64,000 nt of DNA from Ehretia macrophylla (taxonomy: Eukaryota > Streptophyta > Magnoliopsida > Boraginales > Ehretiaceae): contig CM075764.1 of assembly GCA_037974665.1 (NCBI GenBank), forward strand, positions 91,270,825 to 91,334,824, given 5' to 3'. Each line of letters opens with the position of its first letter. Within the stretch, counting starts at the first letter, position 1. Below are positions 10,929 to 22,321 of the stretch, one piece after another. Below the pieces are notes generated by a model. It had not been told where the DNA came from and searched no databases. It worked only from the letters and a program-made list of their open reading frames with translations. The translations under genes and the position numbers were made by a program.

Positions 10929-12963
10929 ATTACTCACAATAGTGGAGAAGATGAAGAGTTTAAGCCTTTTAAGGGGGTGAAAATCTCACTACACAAATGG
11001 GTTGCTTCAACACAAAATGGACAAGATTATCTATGTACTAAAAGATAAAAACTAATTATCTTACTTAAGAGTATTGAGTAATCATCGATAAGCTTTGTCT
11101 TCTCCAAGACCTTCCTCTTCCACAGTAACACTTTCTTCATTTTTAATCTATGTACTAAAAGAGAAAGGTTGCACGGGCTGATCCCAATGAATATTATGAA
11201 ATTGTTGTAAATAAAATTATTAAATGAGATATATATAGTATTGGTTTCAATTGTTGTTACATTTTTTAAACAAATTGTAAGAAATGTTTTAAAGTTTAAT
11301 ATAACGAAAATTAACTTGTATCAATCAATTGAGTTTGTTGAATAAATAGTAATATAATCATATAAATTCTAATATTGATAAATTAATTTGAATTATTTTG
11401 TTCGCTATGTAAGTGAGTCTTTTCACAGGACCAATTAGAAGCCTTATTTTGTAAAAAAGAAAATAAATTCAATTTTTGAATAAGCATAGATAGATGTAAA
11501 TAAGCAAAAAGATAATTTTCTAAATCCATAATTACAACTGCTCATGTTACCTGAACATGATATTGTTAACAATAGTAAAAAAACTAAGATGACTCGTAAA
11601 AGTAGCCACCCGATTCAATTGATGAATGAGTGATTCTGACTTTTGATAAATGAGAGTGAGACCCCATACTTTTTAAAATATGTGAGCTACCCTTCTTTTA
11701 AAGTTCCATTACATTTTCTGCAAAAAAGTAGAACAATCATTTAATTATGAAGAAACAAAAAGAAAAATGAAGTAAAAATGTCTCAGATCATGACATGTTT
11801 CCAGGTAATAAGCCCAAAAATAAAACAAACACATCTTGTCTTCTCTCTAATTCATCTTCTCACTCCTATCACTTTTTACTTTTTCTCTGAAGCTGCTTGA
11901 GGAAAATTAAGGACTTGATCTTGCAAATCTATGATCTCTTTTCAACGTTATAATACAGAACAAAAACTTACATTCTTTGACATTTATTTGTATTTTACTT
12001 GACTCTTTTGTTTTGTATATGTATGGTACTGGGCGCTAATATGATAGTGAAAGAGTATTAAGGAAGAGACCCTCTTGGCAAAAACTCCTACTCAGACAAC
12101 TTTGGTTCAAGATAATAGCTAACCATGTGGCTATGCACTGCTCTGTTTGTATTTGGTAATTCCACATAATGTGGCATATATCTCTGTTACTTCCTCATCT
12201 ACTCTTGTGTATTGTTGTAAATAAAGTTACTGCTGTGCAAGTCAATGAAACAAGCTTCCAATTAATTGAGCTCTATCTCTTATATGGTATTAGAAGATAG
12301 TCCAGGACCTTCAAACCATCTTATATGGGGAGCCATAGGTGGTAAATTCTCTGTGAAGGTGAAATATACGGGCCTTGTAACCCTCCTGTGATACCGTAAC
12401 TCCCTTATAATTTTTTTGTGGTTTTTTAAACTAAACATGTGTGCCTAAAGAGGACTAAATGAATGGTCATAAACTAACTTTCAACTTGGTAAAGAGAGAA
12501 GTTTACAACATTCAATGCTTCAAGAAAAATTTGACCAACATAAATAAAATTGGAGATGGTTAACATTTACTTTGACTAAAGAGAAAATTTTTCTAAGAGA
12601 ACTCGCAAACAGAAATTTGTTCAGATAGAAGCAGAGCTGATTTCAAGCATGCTCTCAAGTTCTTAATGGATTGAATGGTTATATTCAACATCTTGGAGGA
12701 TATATGCCATTATCAAATTTCTTTTAATGAGTGAATTCAAGAACCTAGAGCTAGAGATATGCTTAGAAACATATTCATTTAATGGTTAACAAGTATCAGG
12801 TGTAACAGTCAAAATATGCAGCAATTCTGAACAAAAATATTTAATTGCTCCAAATTCTTTCCTGCTGTCTATAACAACATAGCTTGTTAACTAGTTTGTG
12901 CATCTATTCCATCATCCACTTCACAAATGAAAAGAGAAGATTGACATGCTTCTTCAAGCAATT
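10929..12963. other. Intergenic between copies B and C
   Basis: 10,929-12,290 holds no recognisable gene or repeat boundary. 12,300-12,963 is the 3' flank of copy C and matches the flanks of copy B (5670-6460) and copy D (44,950-45,458). Confidence 0.45.
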
Positions 12964-15101
12964 TCAAGAAAATGTAATTTTACATTCTACAGATCCTCGG
13001 AGAAACTTTACTACCTTCTGAAGCAACTGAAATCTAGCCTCAAGGTCAAAGGAATCGGCAGCCTTTATAATCATTGTTCTCAAGACCTTATCATTCTCCA
13101 GAATATAAGCTACCATTGCAAGTTCATCTTCCAGGCCTGCGAATCCATGGAATGACATTGTTTTAAGGCATGACGACAAGCATATAGGCACTTTCTCAGG
13201 TTTGTTCCAGCTTGTCACATGTGTGCCGTTATGATCAAAATCCTATACCAACAAAAGGCAGATACTTTAAGAACTTTGCCGATTAAGAAAGAACCACCCC
13301 CTTCCCTTCCCTCTCTTCATGGGTTTTTCTGACCTTTGAAAAGCTAAGAAACATTAGCTTGTTCGAGCCTTCGACCAAGTTCAGCAGCGAATTCCATTTA
13401 TAGCAGTTGGCTTTCATAGTTAACCGAATTAGTCTCGGAAAGCTCGGGCATGCACCTGCATAGCTTAGAGCCTTCATAGAAGGAAAAAGAACAGAATTAA
13501 TAAGAAATAAAACTGTTTTCATGTAATCAATAAGAAATAAAACTGTTTTCATGTCCCATATTAATAGTCACGCATCAAAAATCCACCACGTGCAGACAAA
13601 TATACAGATCCAAACAAAAAATTAGCAGCTAACCTACAACTTCTTGAGCTAAGAAATTGACAATGTAAAATACTTGAGTGAATCACTTAATATTTTGGTA
13701 ACTGGAAATCATTGTGTCCGTTGCTGTACTCTTTGTGTTTCAAGTATTTTTCATACAATGCATATCAGAAATAAATCACATATCTTAAATGCTTTGGTGA
13801 TGATGCTTTGCTCAGAACTAACCCGAGAGCATGGACTCATGTATCAAGTGGTCACCCATCTAAAATCAGAACGAGTTTGTTGTATTTGTTTATTGTGTTT
13901 AACATCATGGTTTGACCAAACAATTTCTTTTGAGATTCCATGAAATTTTGGCATTTACTTATGAGTTGAAAATTAGAATTATATTTGGTAGAGTATTGAT
14001 ATCACATGGCTTTAGTATATAAAGTATTTTCTCTCTTGAGTTTTTAGTGTAGAATTCCCCCTTAGTTGAAGTGAATGTCAATCTTTGCATCAATAGATTG
14101 TACTTCTAATAATGAGATTACACGACGAGAAGTAGAAGAAATCAGTAATGCTAAAAAATCACAAAATTATCAAACTCAATTGAATAACAACAATGTAAGA
14201 TAAAAAAAAATTAGCAGTTTACCTCAAGAATATGACCACTTAAAGATAGATGCTTCACGTTATAAACCCCTTGAAGAAGCTTAACTACAAGATTGGAATA
14301 ATGATCATTATGAATAAGCGTAACATCTTCATCTTCATCTTTTATATTTATGGTGTGAAGTCCTGCTTCGTCTAGCAAGCATAAGTTTTCAACAGAGAAG
14401 TCCCTTGAAAAACTGTCAAGTAGATTAAGGTATCTAAGTGCAGGAGCATCTATCTCAAGCTTGTCGCCAAGCTCTCCCAAGTAGAGGATGTTTGGATCGT
14501 AAAATTCAAAGGTGAGACTTGTCAATGTAGGAGAACATATGATACAGGTGACCGCATTGTCGTCTGTAAATCTTACAATATACAGAGTCTCAAGGGACAA
14601 ACAACCAGATATAAGGCTTTTGAACCTCTAGCGTCTTACAAGTGAAAGCACTACAAGGAAACAGAATGCGTGAATCATAAGGGTAAGGATCGTCCACGAA
14701 AAACTCAAGCACTTTAAGATTCTTAACAACTGCAGCAGCAATCCAAGTAGTAACATCGTATACCTTACAATGTCCAGAGATCACAAGAGAAAACTTGTGT
14801 ATGGTTTGTTGATTGAGGAATAATAAAACCTTGTTAACAAAATGTGCAAACTTAATCTCTCTTTCTTTTGTCGCGTCCCGACTAGACCGGCTGGTGAAAT
14901 CATCAGTGAAGTTGAGATTGTGGATATTTGTCCAGAGGAATTTCCACCTCCTTGATAACACGCTAGTGGCTACAACATCCTCTGTTGGAAGAAGGGACAG
15001 TATGTGACAAAGAAAAGAATCTGGCAAGTTACTAAGCCTATCAACATCATTTGAAGGTGTTGGCTCTTATTAAGGCCACAAGTTCTTCCAAGTGACGACA
15101 T
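12964..15101 (-). pseudogene. F-box/LRR/FBD gene copy C (pseudogene)
   Basis: Exon 1 at 15,101-14,223, exon 2 at 13,471-13,334, FBD exon at 13,242-12,964, with a 91-bp second intron (donor GTCAGA, acceptor TATAG). The F-box is well preserved (LPDSFLCHILSLLPTEDVV, SRRWKFLWTNI). The FBD end reads AYILENDKVLRT then FQLLQKVVKFLRGSVEC. Damage in exon 1: two extra bases in the N-terminal stretch before the F-box (near 15,070), and a deletion of about 115 bp in the LRR part (junction near 14,618) that leaves the two halves in different frames. The first intron contains an inverted block (13,688-14,112). Exons 2 and 3 look undamaged, so decay is concentrated in exon 1. Confidence 0.85.
13688..14112. 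other. Inverted segment in the first intron of copy C
   Basis: This block is the reverse complement of intron sequence in copies B, D and E. For example, ATTTTGGTAACTGGAAATCA here appears as TGATTTCCAGTTACCAAAAT near 46,780 and 52,125, and CAATAGATTGTACTTCTAAT here is the reverse of the sequence near 46,207. Flanking sequence on both sides keeps the normal orientation. The breakpoints are estimates to within about 10 bp. Confidence 0.75.
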
Positions 15102-15630
15102 ATTCAAGATGAGGGTTTTGGCCCTTTTGGGATTTGATTACTTTTTCTGGGTTTTGGCTTGATTTCTTGCTAGTTGTGTACTGAGGCGAGGTGGGGTCGG
15201 TGTGCTCAACTTGAGATCGTCATTAGACCCATTGATACTACAGACTACAATTAATGACGATAAAGCCAATAATTAAACCCAATTAACTCTTTCCGTTTAG
15301 CTACTAGGCTTTAATTCAGTGATAAGTTATTGGGTTTATATATACGAGAGAAGTCTAGTTAATTATATTATATGGTCTTAAAATAAAATAAAATAAAAGA
15401 TTAAATCTTTTCATTTTAAAAATTTCTTGGAAGCAATTTGGTCTTTTGTTATAATTGAATATCAAAAGACTAAATCATTGAAAATTAACCTCATAAGTTT
15501 AGCAAATGACATACTTAAAACAGAAAATAATTTAAATTTAACCTCATAAATTCAACAAATTATACACTCATATACATATATATAACCATCGCCTGTGGCC
15601 CCGAAAGGTGATGGAAAATTTTTGTCATCA
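15102..15630. other. 5' flank of copy C
   Basis: AT-rich sequence with no supported gene. The first 60-70 bp match the 5' flanks of the other copies (TTTTCTGGGTTTTGGCTT). The remainder has no recognised feature. Confidence 0.4.
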
Positions 15631-15687
15631 AATATCATTTGAAGGTCGTTGGCGCTTATGGCCAGATGGTCTTGGAAGCAATGACAT
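15631..15687 (-). pseudogene. Start-codon fragment of a further F-box copy
   Basis: ATG at 15,685-15,687 followed by 18 codons (MSLLPRPSGHKRQRPSNDI) and a stop. This is the N-terminal leader of the family, cut just before the F-box. The upstream 130 bp (to about 15,810) match the 5' flanks of copies A, D and E. This is a truncated family member placed directly upstream of copy C. Confidence 0.7.
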
Positions 15688-15810
15688 ATTAATCAGAGTG
15701 GTGGTAACACTTTGATGGAAACTCTTGGATTTTGATATCTTTTCTGGGTTTTGACATGCAAATAGAAATGCCAACTTGATTTAGTTGTTTATGTCGGGAA
15801 GAAGTGTTTA

Positions 15811-17200
15811 TGGGGGAGATATGGAATTAGTTTGTAATTGCTCGGTGGAGTGTTTTTAATATAAAAGGTGATATGGTAAAAAATTACGATTACTAATTAT
15901 ATATGGATGTGTTAACAAATTATATATATATTATAGTGATTAATGAGTATCTTATAACACAAAGAAGTATTATTATTGCACATGTAATTTTCATATGTAA
16001 TGATTTTAGTCAGAATTGATTTTAAATATTTGAAATTCAATTATAGTAATGTCATTTTTACTTTTAATAGGAAGTACATGGCTCAGTATATAATTTATAT
16101 TTATTTAACACCTTTGTTTATATTCATCATAACATTATGTTTTTTATTTATATTTTGAAATTATATAATTCAAATTAAACTAAATATCACAATATATTTT
16201 TTTTTTTAAAAAAAAACCACTGGGGATTCAAAGACGAGGCGAAGGTAGGGAATGAGGGTGCAAAATGCGTAGGGGAAAGGGTGGGTGAGTGGGTTTTGGA
16301 GTGACATTTTAGGAGACAAGGCGGGGTATAGGGATAAGTCCCCACCCCATTACCATCCCGAATTTTAGGGTTGGAACTTGATTTAATATAGAATTAAGAA
16401 CCTAACTTTAAAATCTTTAATTGAATGACCCAAACTTCTGAAAAATGATATTTTACACTTCCATCAACCACAAATATTGGACTAATATATTACCCATATA
16501 CAATCTAACTTTTGTTCTCTAATGTTTATTTTATATTACTCAACCTTCTCACATAATGTAGTTAACTAAGATGTCCTTCATAATCATTAACAATATACGA
16601 AGGTACAAAAATATCCTTCATTTATATTTATTGTTAATTTTTGTTTTCTTTTGTGTAGATTTTAAAAATTCTAGACAAGAAAAATTACTACAAAAAATAG
16701 AAGTATTGGGAAAAATACTAAACTGTATATACATTGAGAGGGTAAAATAATAGTAACCTAAGGTTAATAATGCTTTACCCTTTAAGTTTTAAAGTATAAG
16801 ATTTGTTTCCTAATATTGTATTTATATCATTTAATATATTTGTATTATTATTAGTAAAAAGAAAGGGTATTTACAAATATTCGTATCATTTTTAAAAATT
16901 AGAAGGGACATGCCTGTTAACTAAATCGTGGAAGGACGTTAGGCACATCAAATAAGAAGTAGGATAAAATGTTTTATTGTACATACAATGCAGGGTTAAA
17001 GTAATATTAACTCAATATTTTGTGTATAAATATCCTTTTTTCAAGAGTTTGAACCCTTTCAATAAGGTTTTAAAATTCATGCTCTTAATTATACATAAAA
17101 CCAATTCAGACTCTAAAATTATCATACATCCTAAATATTTTTGTGAAAAGTTATAACACATACAAAGATTATGGACAATATTTTGATTAGACAAGAATAA
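15811..17200. other. Intergenic, duplicated 5' flank
   Basis: Very AT-rich. 16,680-17,200 matches 48,640-49,117 upstream of copy D (for example AAACTGTATATACATTGAGA), so it belongs to the duplicated unit. No gene seen. The frame at 17,012-17,194 is not supported. Confidence 0.45.
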
Positions 17201-17204
17201 TGAA

Positions 17205-17285
17205 AACTTATGGAAGTGGACATAATGAAGGCTTCTGATTCAATCAACTCAGACTTTTATCATCAAAGCTAATGCACTTTGTGAA
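17205..17285 (+). mobile_element. LINE reverse-transcriptase remnant 2
   Basis: Reads VDIMKASDSINSD then a frameshift: the same block as VDMMKAFDSINSDFIIK near 49,655, from a LINE reverse transcriptase. Only this short piece is left. It occupies the same relative place upstream of a copy as the other LINE scraps. Confidence 0.5.
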
Positions 17286-17552
17286 TCAAGCAAAAGATAT
17301 GGAAAAAAGACATGTAAAAAATTATTTTAAAAAAATGAGCAAAAGACAAATTTGAAATCAAAGATCCAGGCATGCAGGGTGAAATCAACCAATTCGAGAA
17401 AGAAAAATTCTTCACTTAATCCAAACTAACATTAGTCCGTGTGAGAGAGTGAAATGTAAATTTAGAGTGATTGAAGAGTTTTCCTTCAAAAATTTCATTG
17501 GGTCTTGAATGTGCTTTTCATCGTTCGAAGTCAATATGTCAAGAAAAGCTTA

Positions 17553-17973
17553 AAAGCTTGTTTGGATTGGACTTTTTAAAGGAAAGGAAAGGGTAGGGAG
17601 GGAATAAGAAATCTCTCTCTTTGTTTGAATTGAAATTTTAAAGGAGAGAAATGTTATGGAGGGTTTCCAAAACTCTTCTATTTTCTTTAATGAGAAGAAT
17701 TTTGTAATCCTTACAAATTGGGGTGTTTTAGAGGGAAATAAAATGTTTTGTTGTAAAAAGTCTCTTTTGTCCCTACATATTTCATGATTATAAAAATAAA
17801 AAGGGTACTTAAGTAATTTTACATTTAAAATTATCATTTTCTTTCCTTTCATTTCCTTTCCATTATTATTTTTTTGCAATTCAAACAAAGTAATTTATTT
17901 GCTTTCCTTTCTTTCATTTTTCTTCCTCCACTTTCCTTTCCTTTCTTTTACTTTGTGCAATCCAAACAAGGGG
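17553..17973. mobile_element. Tourist-like MITE (421 bp)
   Basis: Terminal inverted repeats AAAGCTTGTTTGGATTG and, reverse-complemented, CCCCTTGTTTGGATTG, flanked by TTA on both sides (17,550-17,552 and 17,974-17,976). The interior is rich in GGAAAGGAAAG and its complement, so the whole unit can fold back. The frame at 17,550-17,888 lies inside it and is not a gene. Confidence 0.75.
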
Positions 17974-18048
17974 TTAATGCAAAGTGATTAGAATGATTTG
18001 ACATGATAGAAGGGGACAGAGAATAGAAGTGGAGGCACGAAACAAAAA

Positions 18049-18523
18049 GAACAAATCTTTCAAATAGTCTCCATTATTTGTATTTTGTCCTATTTTAATC
18101 TTTATTATTTTAAAAGTCATGCAAATGATCCTTATTATTTATATTTTATTTCATTTTAATTTTTATTGTTTCAAACATCACGTAATTGGTCCATATTATT
18201 TACAAATAAATTACTACTAATCCTTATTATTTATAAATATATCAATATTAGTCTTTATTATTTATAAATGTATCACTATTAGTCCTTGAAATAATAGACA
18301 CTAAAATAGGGCAAAACGTAAACGATTGGGACTAATTGTGATACATTTGTAAATGATGGAGACCAATCGCGTGATTTTTAAAATAATAAAGACTAAAATG
18401 AGATAAAATGTAAACAATGAGGACTAATAGTGATATATTTATAAACAATAAAGACCAATTGCATGACTTCTAAAATAATAAAGACTAAATGTAAATAACA
18501 TGGACTATTTGTGAAAGTTGCCC
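18049..18523. mobile_element. MULE-type fold-back MITE, copy 1 (475 bp)
   Basis: Flanked by a perfect 9-bp repeat AAACAAAAA (18,040-18,048 and 18,524-18,532). The right end reversed reads GGGCAACTTTCACAAATAG; the left is GAACAAATCTTTCAAATAG. The long inverted arms consist of phrases such as GTCCTTATTATTTA and TTTTAAAATAATAAAGACTA. It is clearly the same family as 49,127-49,603. No coding capacity. Confidence 0.75.
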
Positions 18524-19050
18524 AAACAAAAATGTCAAAAACAATACAGAGTACTTTTCGGACATGGCTAGATGTGACGGTAGAGATATCCAAGTAGGCC
18601 AGATTGAAAAATGCTAAGAGCTAAGCAGCAATGATATTATTTCAGACCATTTGGTCTATTCTTGCTTTAGATATGAGAAACTTCGAGATTGATTCTCGTG
18701 TGTAACATCTTAAGTGATATAAAAATAGACCTCCCTTAAATATAGAAAAAAAAATCCCATTTTTTTAAGGCTGGTCCTCAAAATCATTTCAAATTACATC
18801 GCACCCCAGTTGTAATTTATCAAGAATTTCATTACTAAACTGCTTGCTAATGTTATACTTATCTTCCCAAGGACGACTTACTGTCTAACAATAATCAATT
18901 TCTCTTCCCTTTCCTATGTCTCATTTCTCTTGCCTCTTTCTTCTCTCTTTCTTCTTCAGTTCTCCACCAAATGTCTGACTCCCCTTCTCTCCCACCAAAA
19001 CCTTTCTCCCAACAAACCAAAAAAATTTAGTGCATTGGTTTAAAGGAGAA
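18524..19050. other. Left flank of the nested element block
   Basis: No gene. A second tRNA-Pro-like scrap (ACCATTTGGTCTA, CTTGCTTTAGATATGAG, TTGATTCTCG-like T-arm) is at 18,645-18,705 and parallels 4818-4880. The rest is unremarkable AT-rich and CT-rich sequence. Confidence 0.4.
18645..18705 (+). repeat. tRNA-Pro-like sequence, second copy
   Basis: CCATTTGGTCTA, CTTGCTTTAGATATGAG and TTGATTCTCG echo tRNA-Pro arms with a deletion in the D-loop. Related to 4818-4880. Probably a SINE remnant; too degraded to be a tRNA gene. Confidence 0.4.
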
Positions 19051-19055
19051 CATAT

Positions 19056-19290
19056 TGTTAAGACATAGTTGGTGCTTATGCTTATCATTCTGTTGCTGAT
19101 AATGTATTTAAATGTATTATGTTGTTGGCTGTAATTTATCTAATGTAACAACTAGATTTAGTTTCCTATTTTTGTGAGCTTTAGCTTAGAGTTGTAGTTA
19201 TCCACTTGCTTACATCAATGTAATATAAACTATGTAATGTCTCCGAATGGAAATAATAGAAATAGTTCTTCTGTCCTTTGAACCTCTTTA
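19056..19290 (+). repeat. Copia-1 5' LTR
   Basis: 235 bp, starting TGTTAAGACATAG and ending CCTCTTTA directly before the primer-binding site. It matches the 3' LTR apart from scattered substitutions and a 24-bp duplication in the latter. Confidence 0.88.
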
Positions 19291-19371
19291 TGGTATAAGA
19301 GCCAACTTGACTCCAACGAGCCTTTCTTATCTATTCAGCAAAAGTTACTTTTTTTTCTTCTATTTGCAATC

Positions 19372-20330
19372 ATGGCTCAACAAGATTTCTTTTCATCTTC
19401 TACGAGCACTACTATTGCACTTCCATCATCAACGACACCGTTTGATGGACTTATTATCGTCAATGCTGCAGCTCAGTTGCCCATCAGTTGACTCGCTTCA
19501 ACTTCCCGGCATAGAAGACTCAATTTGATGCCTTGCTTATAGGCTACCACCTCATGGGTTATTTGGATGGATCCACTCCATGTCCACCACATGAGATCAC
19601 TAATAATGTCAAAAAAATCCTCAATCTAGCATATCTTCTTTGGGATAGGCAAGATAAACTCCTACTTCATGCGATCCTTGTATTACTCTCTGATAAAGTC
19701 GCATCTCTTTGCACCTCCGCTCAAACTTCTCGCTTTCTCTGGGTGTCACTTCGCAAGCTTTTCGCTAGCAAGTCTCATGCACGTGTCATGAATATCAAAG
19801 ATAAACTCATTAATCTGTCGCGAGGTAACCAATCTGTTTCTAAGTATTTGCATAATATTCGAACTATTGCTGACAAATTGGCACTTATTGATATGCCGCT
19901 AAGTGATGACGATCTCGCTATTTTTGCTCTCAATGGTCTTGGAAGTAGTTTCAAGGAGATATCTACTACCTTGTGAGCTCGTGATACACTTATTACCTTT
20001 GAAGAACTCCACGATAAGTTGGTAGAGCATGAGAAGGCGCTTAAGCGTGATGATGCTCGCCTTAGTTCCTCTATTCTCACAGTGAATAGTACTCGTGTCC
20101 ATGGCAACTACTCCAACTTTTAGAACAAGAATAGGAACTCTTTCAATTCTCATAGGTCTAACAATGCTAAAGGCGATAATCAATGGAGGAAGAATGGTAA
20201 TGGTGGTAAAATTAAATCTAATATTACATGTCAGTTTTAGGACAAAAAGGGCCATACAGTGAAACAGTGTTTCACTGCAAAGAGACTCATGCAATCTCAG
20301 CCTATTGCCAACCACACTTCCACGGCTAAT
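19372..20330 (+). pseudogene. Copia-1 gag (broken)
   Basis: Begins at the ATG at 19,372 (MAQQDFFSSS) after the primer-binding site. A stop and frameshift occur near 19,489. The longest intact part, 19,533-19,976, reads IGYHLMGYLDGSTPCPP, then a conserved gag core (SLRKLFASKSHARVM, SKYLHNIRTIADKLALI) typical of the UBN2/retrotran-gag region of plant copia elements. It ends in a TGA at 19,974. A zinc-knuckle remnant near 20,227-20,275 reads CQF then a stop, then DKKGHTVKQCF, so its second cysteine is lost. Capsid-type protein for particle assembly in the intact element; dead here. Confidence 0.8.
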
Positions 20331-20340
20331 GCTTCATCTG

Positions 20341-20429
20341 GGAATTGGCTTCTCGACACAGGGGCTTCACACCATGTAACCTCTGACTTTAGCAACTTGT
20401 CTCTTGCGCAACCTTATGAAGGTCCAAAT
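20341..20429 (+). pseudogene. Copia-1 protease start (truncated)
   Basis: Reads NWLLDTGASHHVTSDFSNLS: the D-T-G-A active-site motif of the copia aspartic protease with the usual HHVT context. It stops at the junction with the 1.64-kb LTR-like segment, and the rest of protease and integrase is absent. Confidence 0.8.
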
Positions 20430-22071
20430 TGACAACTTTGCGCAACGTTTTTCTAAGGACCGTATCCGGTCAATTCAACTCCAAATTGAGTTCCGTTTGA
20501 TTTTAGAACCATCTACATTCGATAAGCTTCAATTCTATACCAAAATCTAGTTATTTGGAGTTCGAGAGAATAGGAAATTAACTATTTAAGATAGGCTAAT
20601 GCGAGAGCATTGAAGTTGTTTGGTCGTATTTAATGGTTGTTAGTGGTAGAAGTTATTGTTTAAGTGGCCAACTTGCAAGTTCTTGATTAGTAAGTGCTAA
20701 TACTAAAGGAGCTTACATGAAAGATATTGTATGTATTACATGTACATATAAATACATGATAATTGCTTGACATGTTTACATGATGCGAAATATGAAAGGT
20801 ACTTGATTATGCTTGATAAGTTATGAGCTCACTTTGTACTTGTCAATGATTATGAAATGGTATTACTTATAGCACTCCAAATGTTATACAACCTTGCAAG
20901 TACCCTCTCTCGCTGGGGAACTTTGATCCCCTGGGGGAGTTGGAACGTCTCTTTCTTATTATATATATGCGCGGCTTGGTTGCAACCTCTTACTTGTTAA
21001 GGGATGGAATCAAAGGTGCACACGACAGTGATAGTTGGAGGCACATTTCGGTGCACATGGCTGTGATAGTGGTAGACACCTCCCTGAGCAAAGTGCACAC
21101 GACAGTGATAGTGGGAGACACCTTTCGGTACACACGACTGTGATAGTAGGAGACACATCTTGAGTCCGTATATACCACCTTCCTTATCTTGTATCTATCT
21201 CTTGATCATGTCCAAGATATATATATGCTACGATATATGTTTCCTACTCTCGCTTGGTCCTTAGAGGTCCTCGGAGAGTATAGATGGTCTTTATTTTAAT
21301 GTTATAACTGTTGTCTTAATTCATGTTTTACTAAATGTTCTTATTGAATATATTCCGAATCAGGTAATGTTTATTTGTGAATTGTACTTATATGTGCATG
21401 GCAGTGTTTTCAACAATAGATTTCGAAATGATAAAAATGATTGCGAAAATCCCCTTCTCTTTATCCCTCGCTGAGCTAATTGTAGCTCATCCCTCTTTCT
21501 TTACTATTTCAGGTATAGTTAAGCTTTCCATGGGAGGGAAATCTTCAGTTCTTTGTTGAGTTGGATCTTCTGTCTCTTGTGATCCTACTTGATATTATGA
21601 TGTACACTCTTATGTTATATTATTGTGTTATGTAAATTGGAATATTTGAAGGATTGTATTTATTCTTTTGGATATGCGGGTTGTAAATAATTAGTTTATT
21701 GTCCTTTTGAGGATTAGATGTAGTAGTTGAACCTATATGATGTAATTTGAAGGATCTAGGTCTTGTAAATATGTATTCAGTGGTTGTAATTTTAATTATT
21801 AGTGATGAAGTTTGTATAATGCATTTTATTGAATTAGGTTATCAACATGTAAAGTAAATGTGATAATTAACAACTTGGATGTTGGTTTTATGGAAATTAG
21901 AGCTCAGTCTAGTATATTGTGCCTTAGCGGACCTAAGAGGAGTGATCTTCTTAAGCCCATGGCATCACGATCCTGGATTTTGAAGTCTACATAAGTTGAA
22001 TGTAATTCTTCTTATGTCATTAATGCGGTATCAGAGATTATTACATTAATTAGGAAAATGGGGTCGTGACA
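20430..22071 (+). mobile_element. Probable solo LTR (gypsy-like) at a deletion junction in Copia-1
   Basis: Starts TGACAACTTTGCGCAACG and ends GGGTCGTGACA, so it has TG...CA termini. The style recalls plant Ty3-gypsy LTRs (CTCTCGCTGGGGAACTTTGA, compare CGCTGGGCAACTTTGTTGC in the LTRs at 34-42 kb). No reading frame of note. The flanking copia code jumps from protease to reverse transcriptase and no target-site duplication is evident, so insertion and deletion are combined here. Exact borders are uncertain. Confidence 0.5.
21017..21165. repeat. Minisatellite of about 35-bp units
   Basis: About four imperfect units built on GTGCACACGACAGTGATAGT followed by a GGAGRCAC phrase, inside the probable solo LTR. 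The overlapping frames at 20,940-21,178 are repeat readings, not genes. Confidence 0.7.
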
Positions 22072-22321
22072 ATTCTCCCAACAGTTCTCAGTGAAATATC
22101 TAGGCCACCTTAGTTACTTCTTGGGTATTGAAGCTGTTCTTACACCTCAAGGTCTCTTTCTTTCCGAACATACATATATACAGGACTTGCTCGCCAAACA
22201 CCATTTCAGTGACATGAAGGAAACCTCCATTCCTATGGCCTTTTTTTCCAGACTGGTCTTAGACGATGGCACGCCTCTGACTAAAGGAGAATCCTAGTGG
22301 CGTCTAGTGGGTAGTCTTCAA
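22072..22321 (+). pseudogene. Copia-1 reverse transcriptase, C-terminal part
   Basis: Reads FSVKYLGHLSYFLGIEA, then GLFLSEHTYIQDLLAKHHF, then after a stop WRLVGSLQ: the conserved post-catalytic block of copia reverse transcriptase. The frame is cut at GSLQ by the element at 22,322 and resumes at 23,265 with [19 protein letters not shown]. Confidence 0.85.

Noticed and set aside
17550-17888. Minus-strand frame of 112 codons
   Set aside because: It lies almost entirely inside a TTA-flanked MITE and is low-complexity.
20940-21178. Overlapping frames on both strands
   Set aside because: Both are readings of the 35-bp minisatellite.
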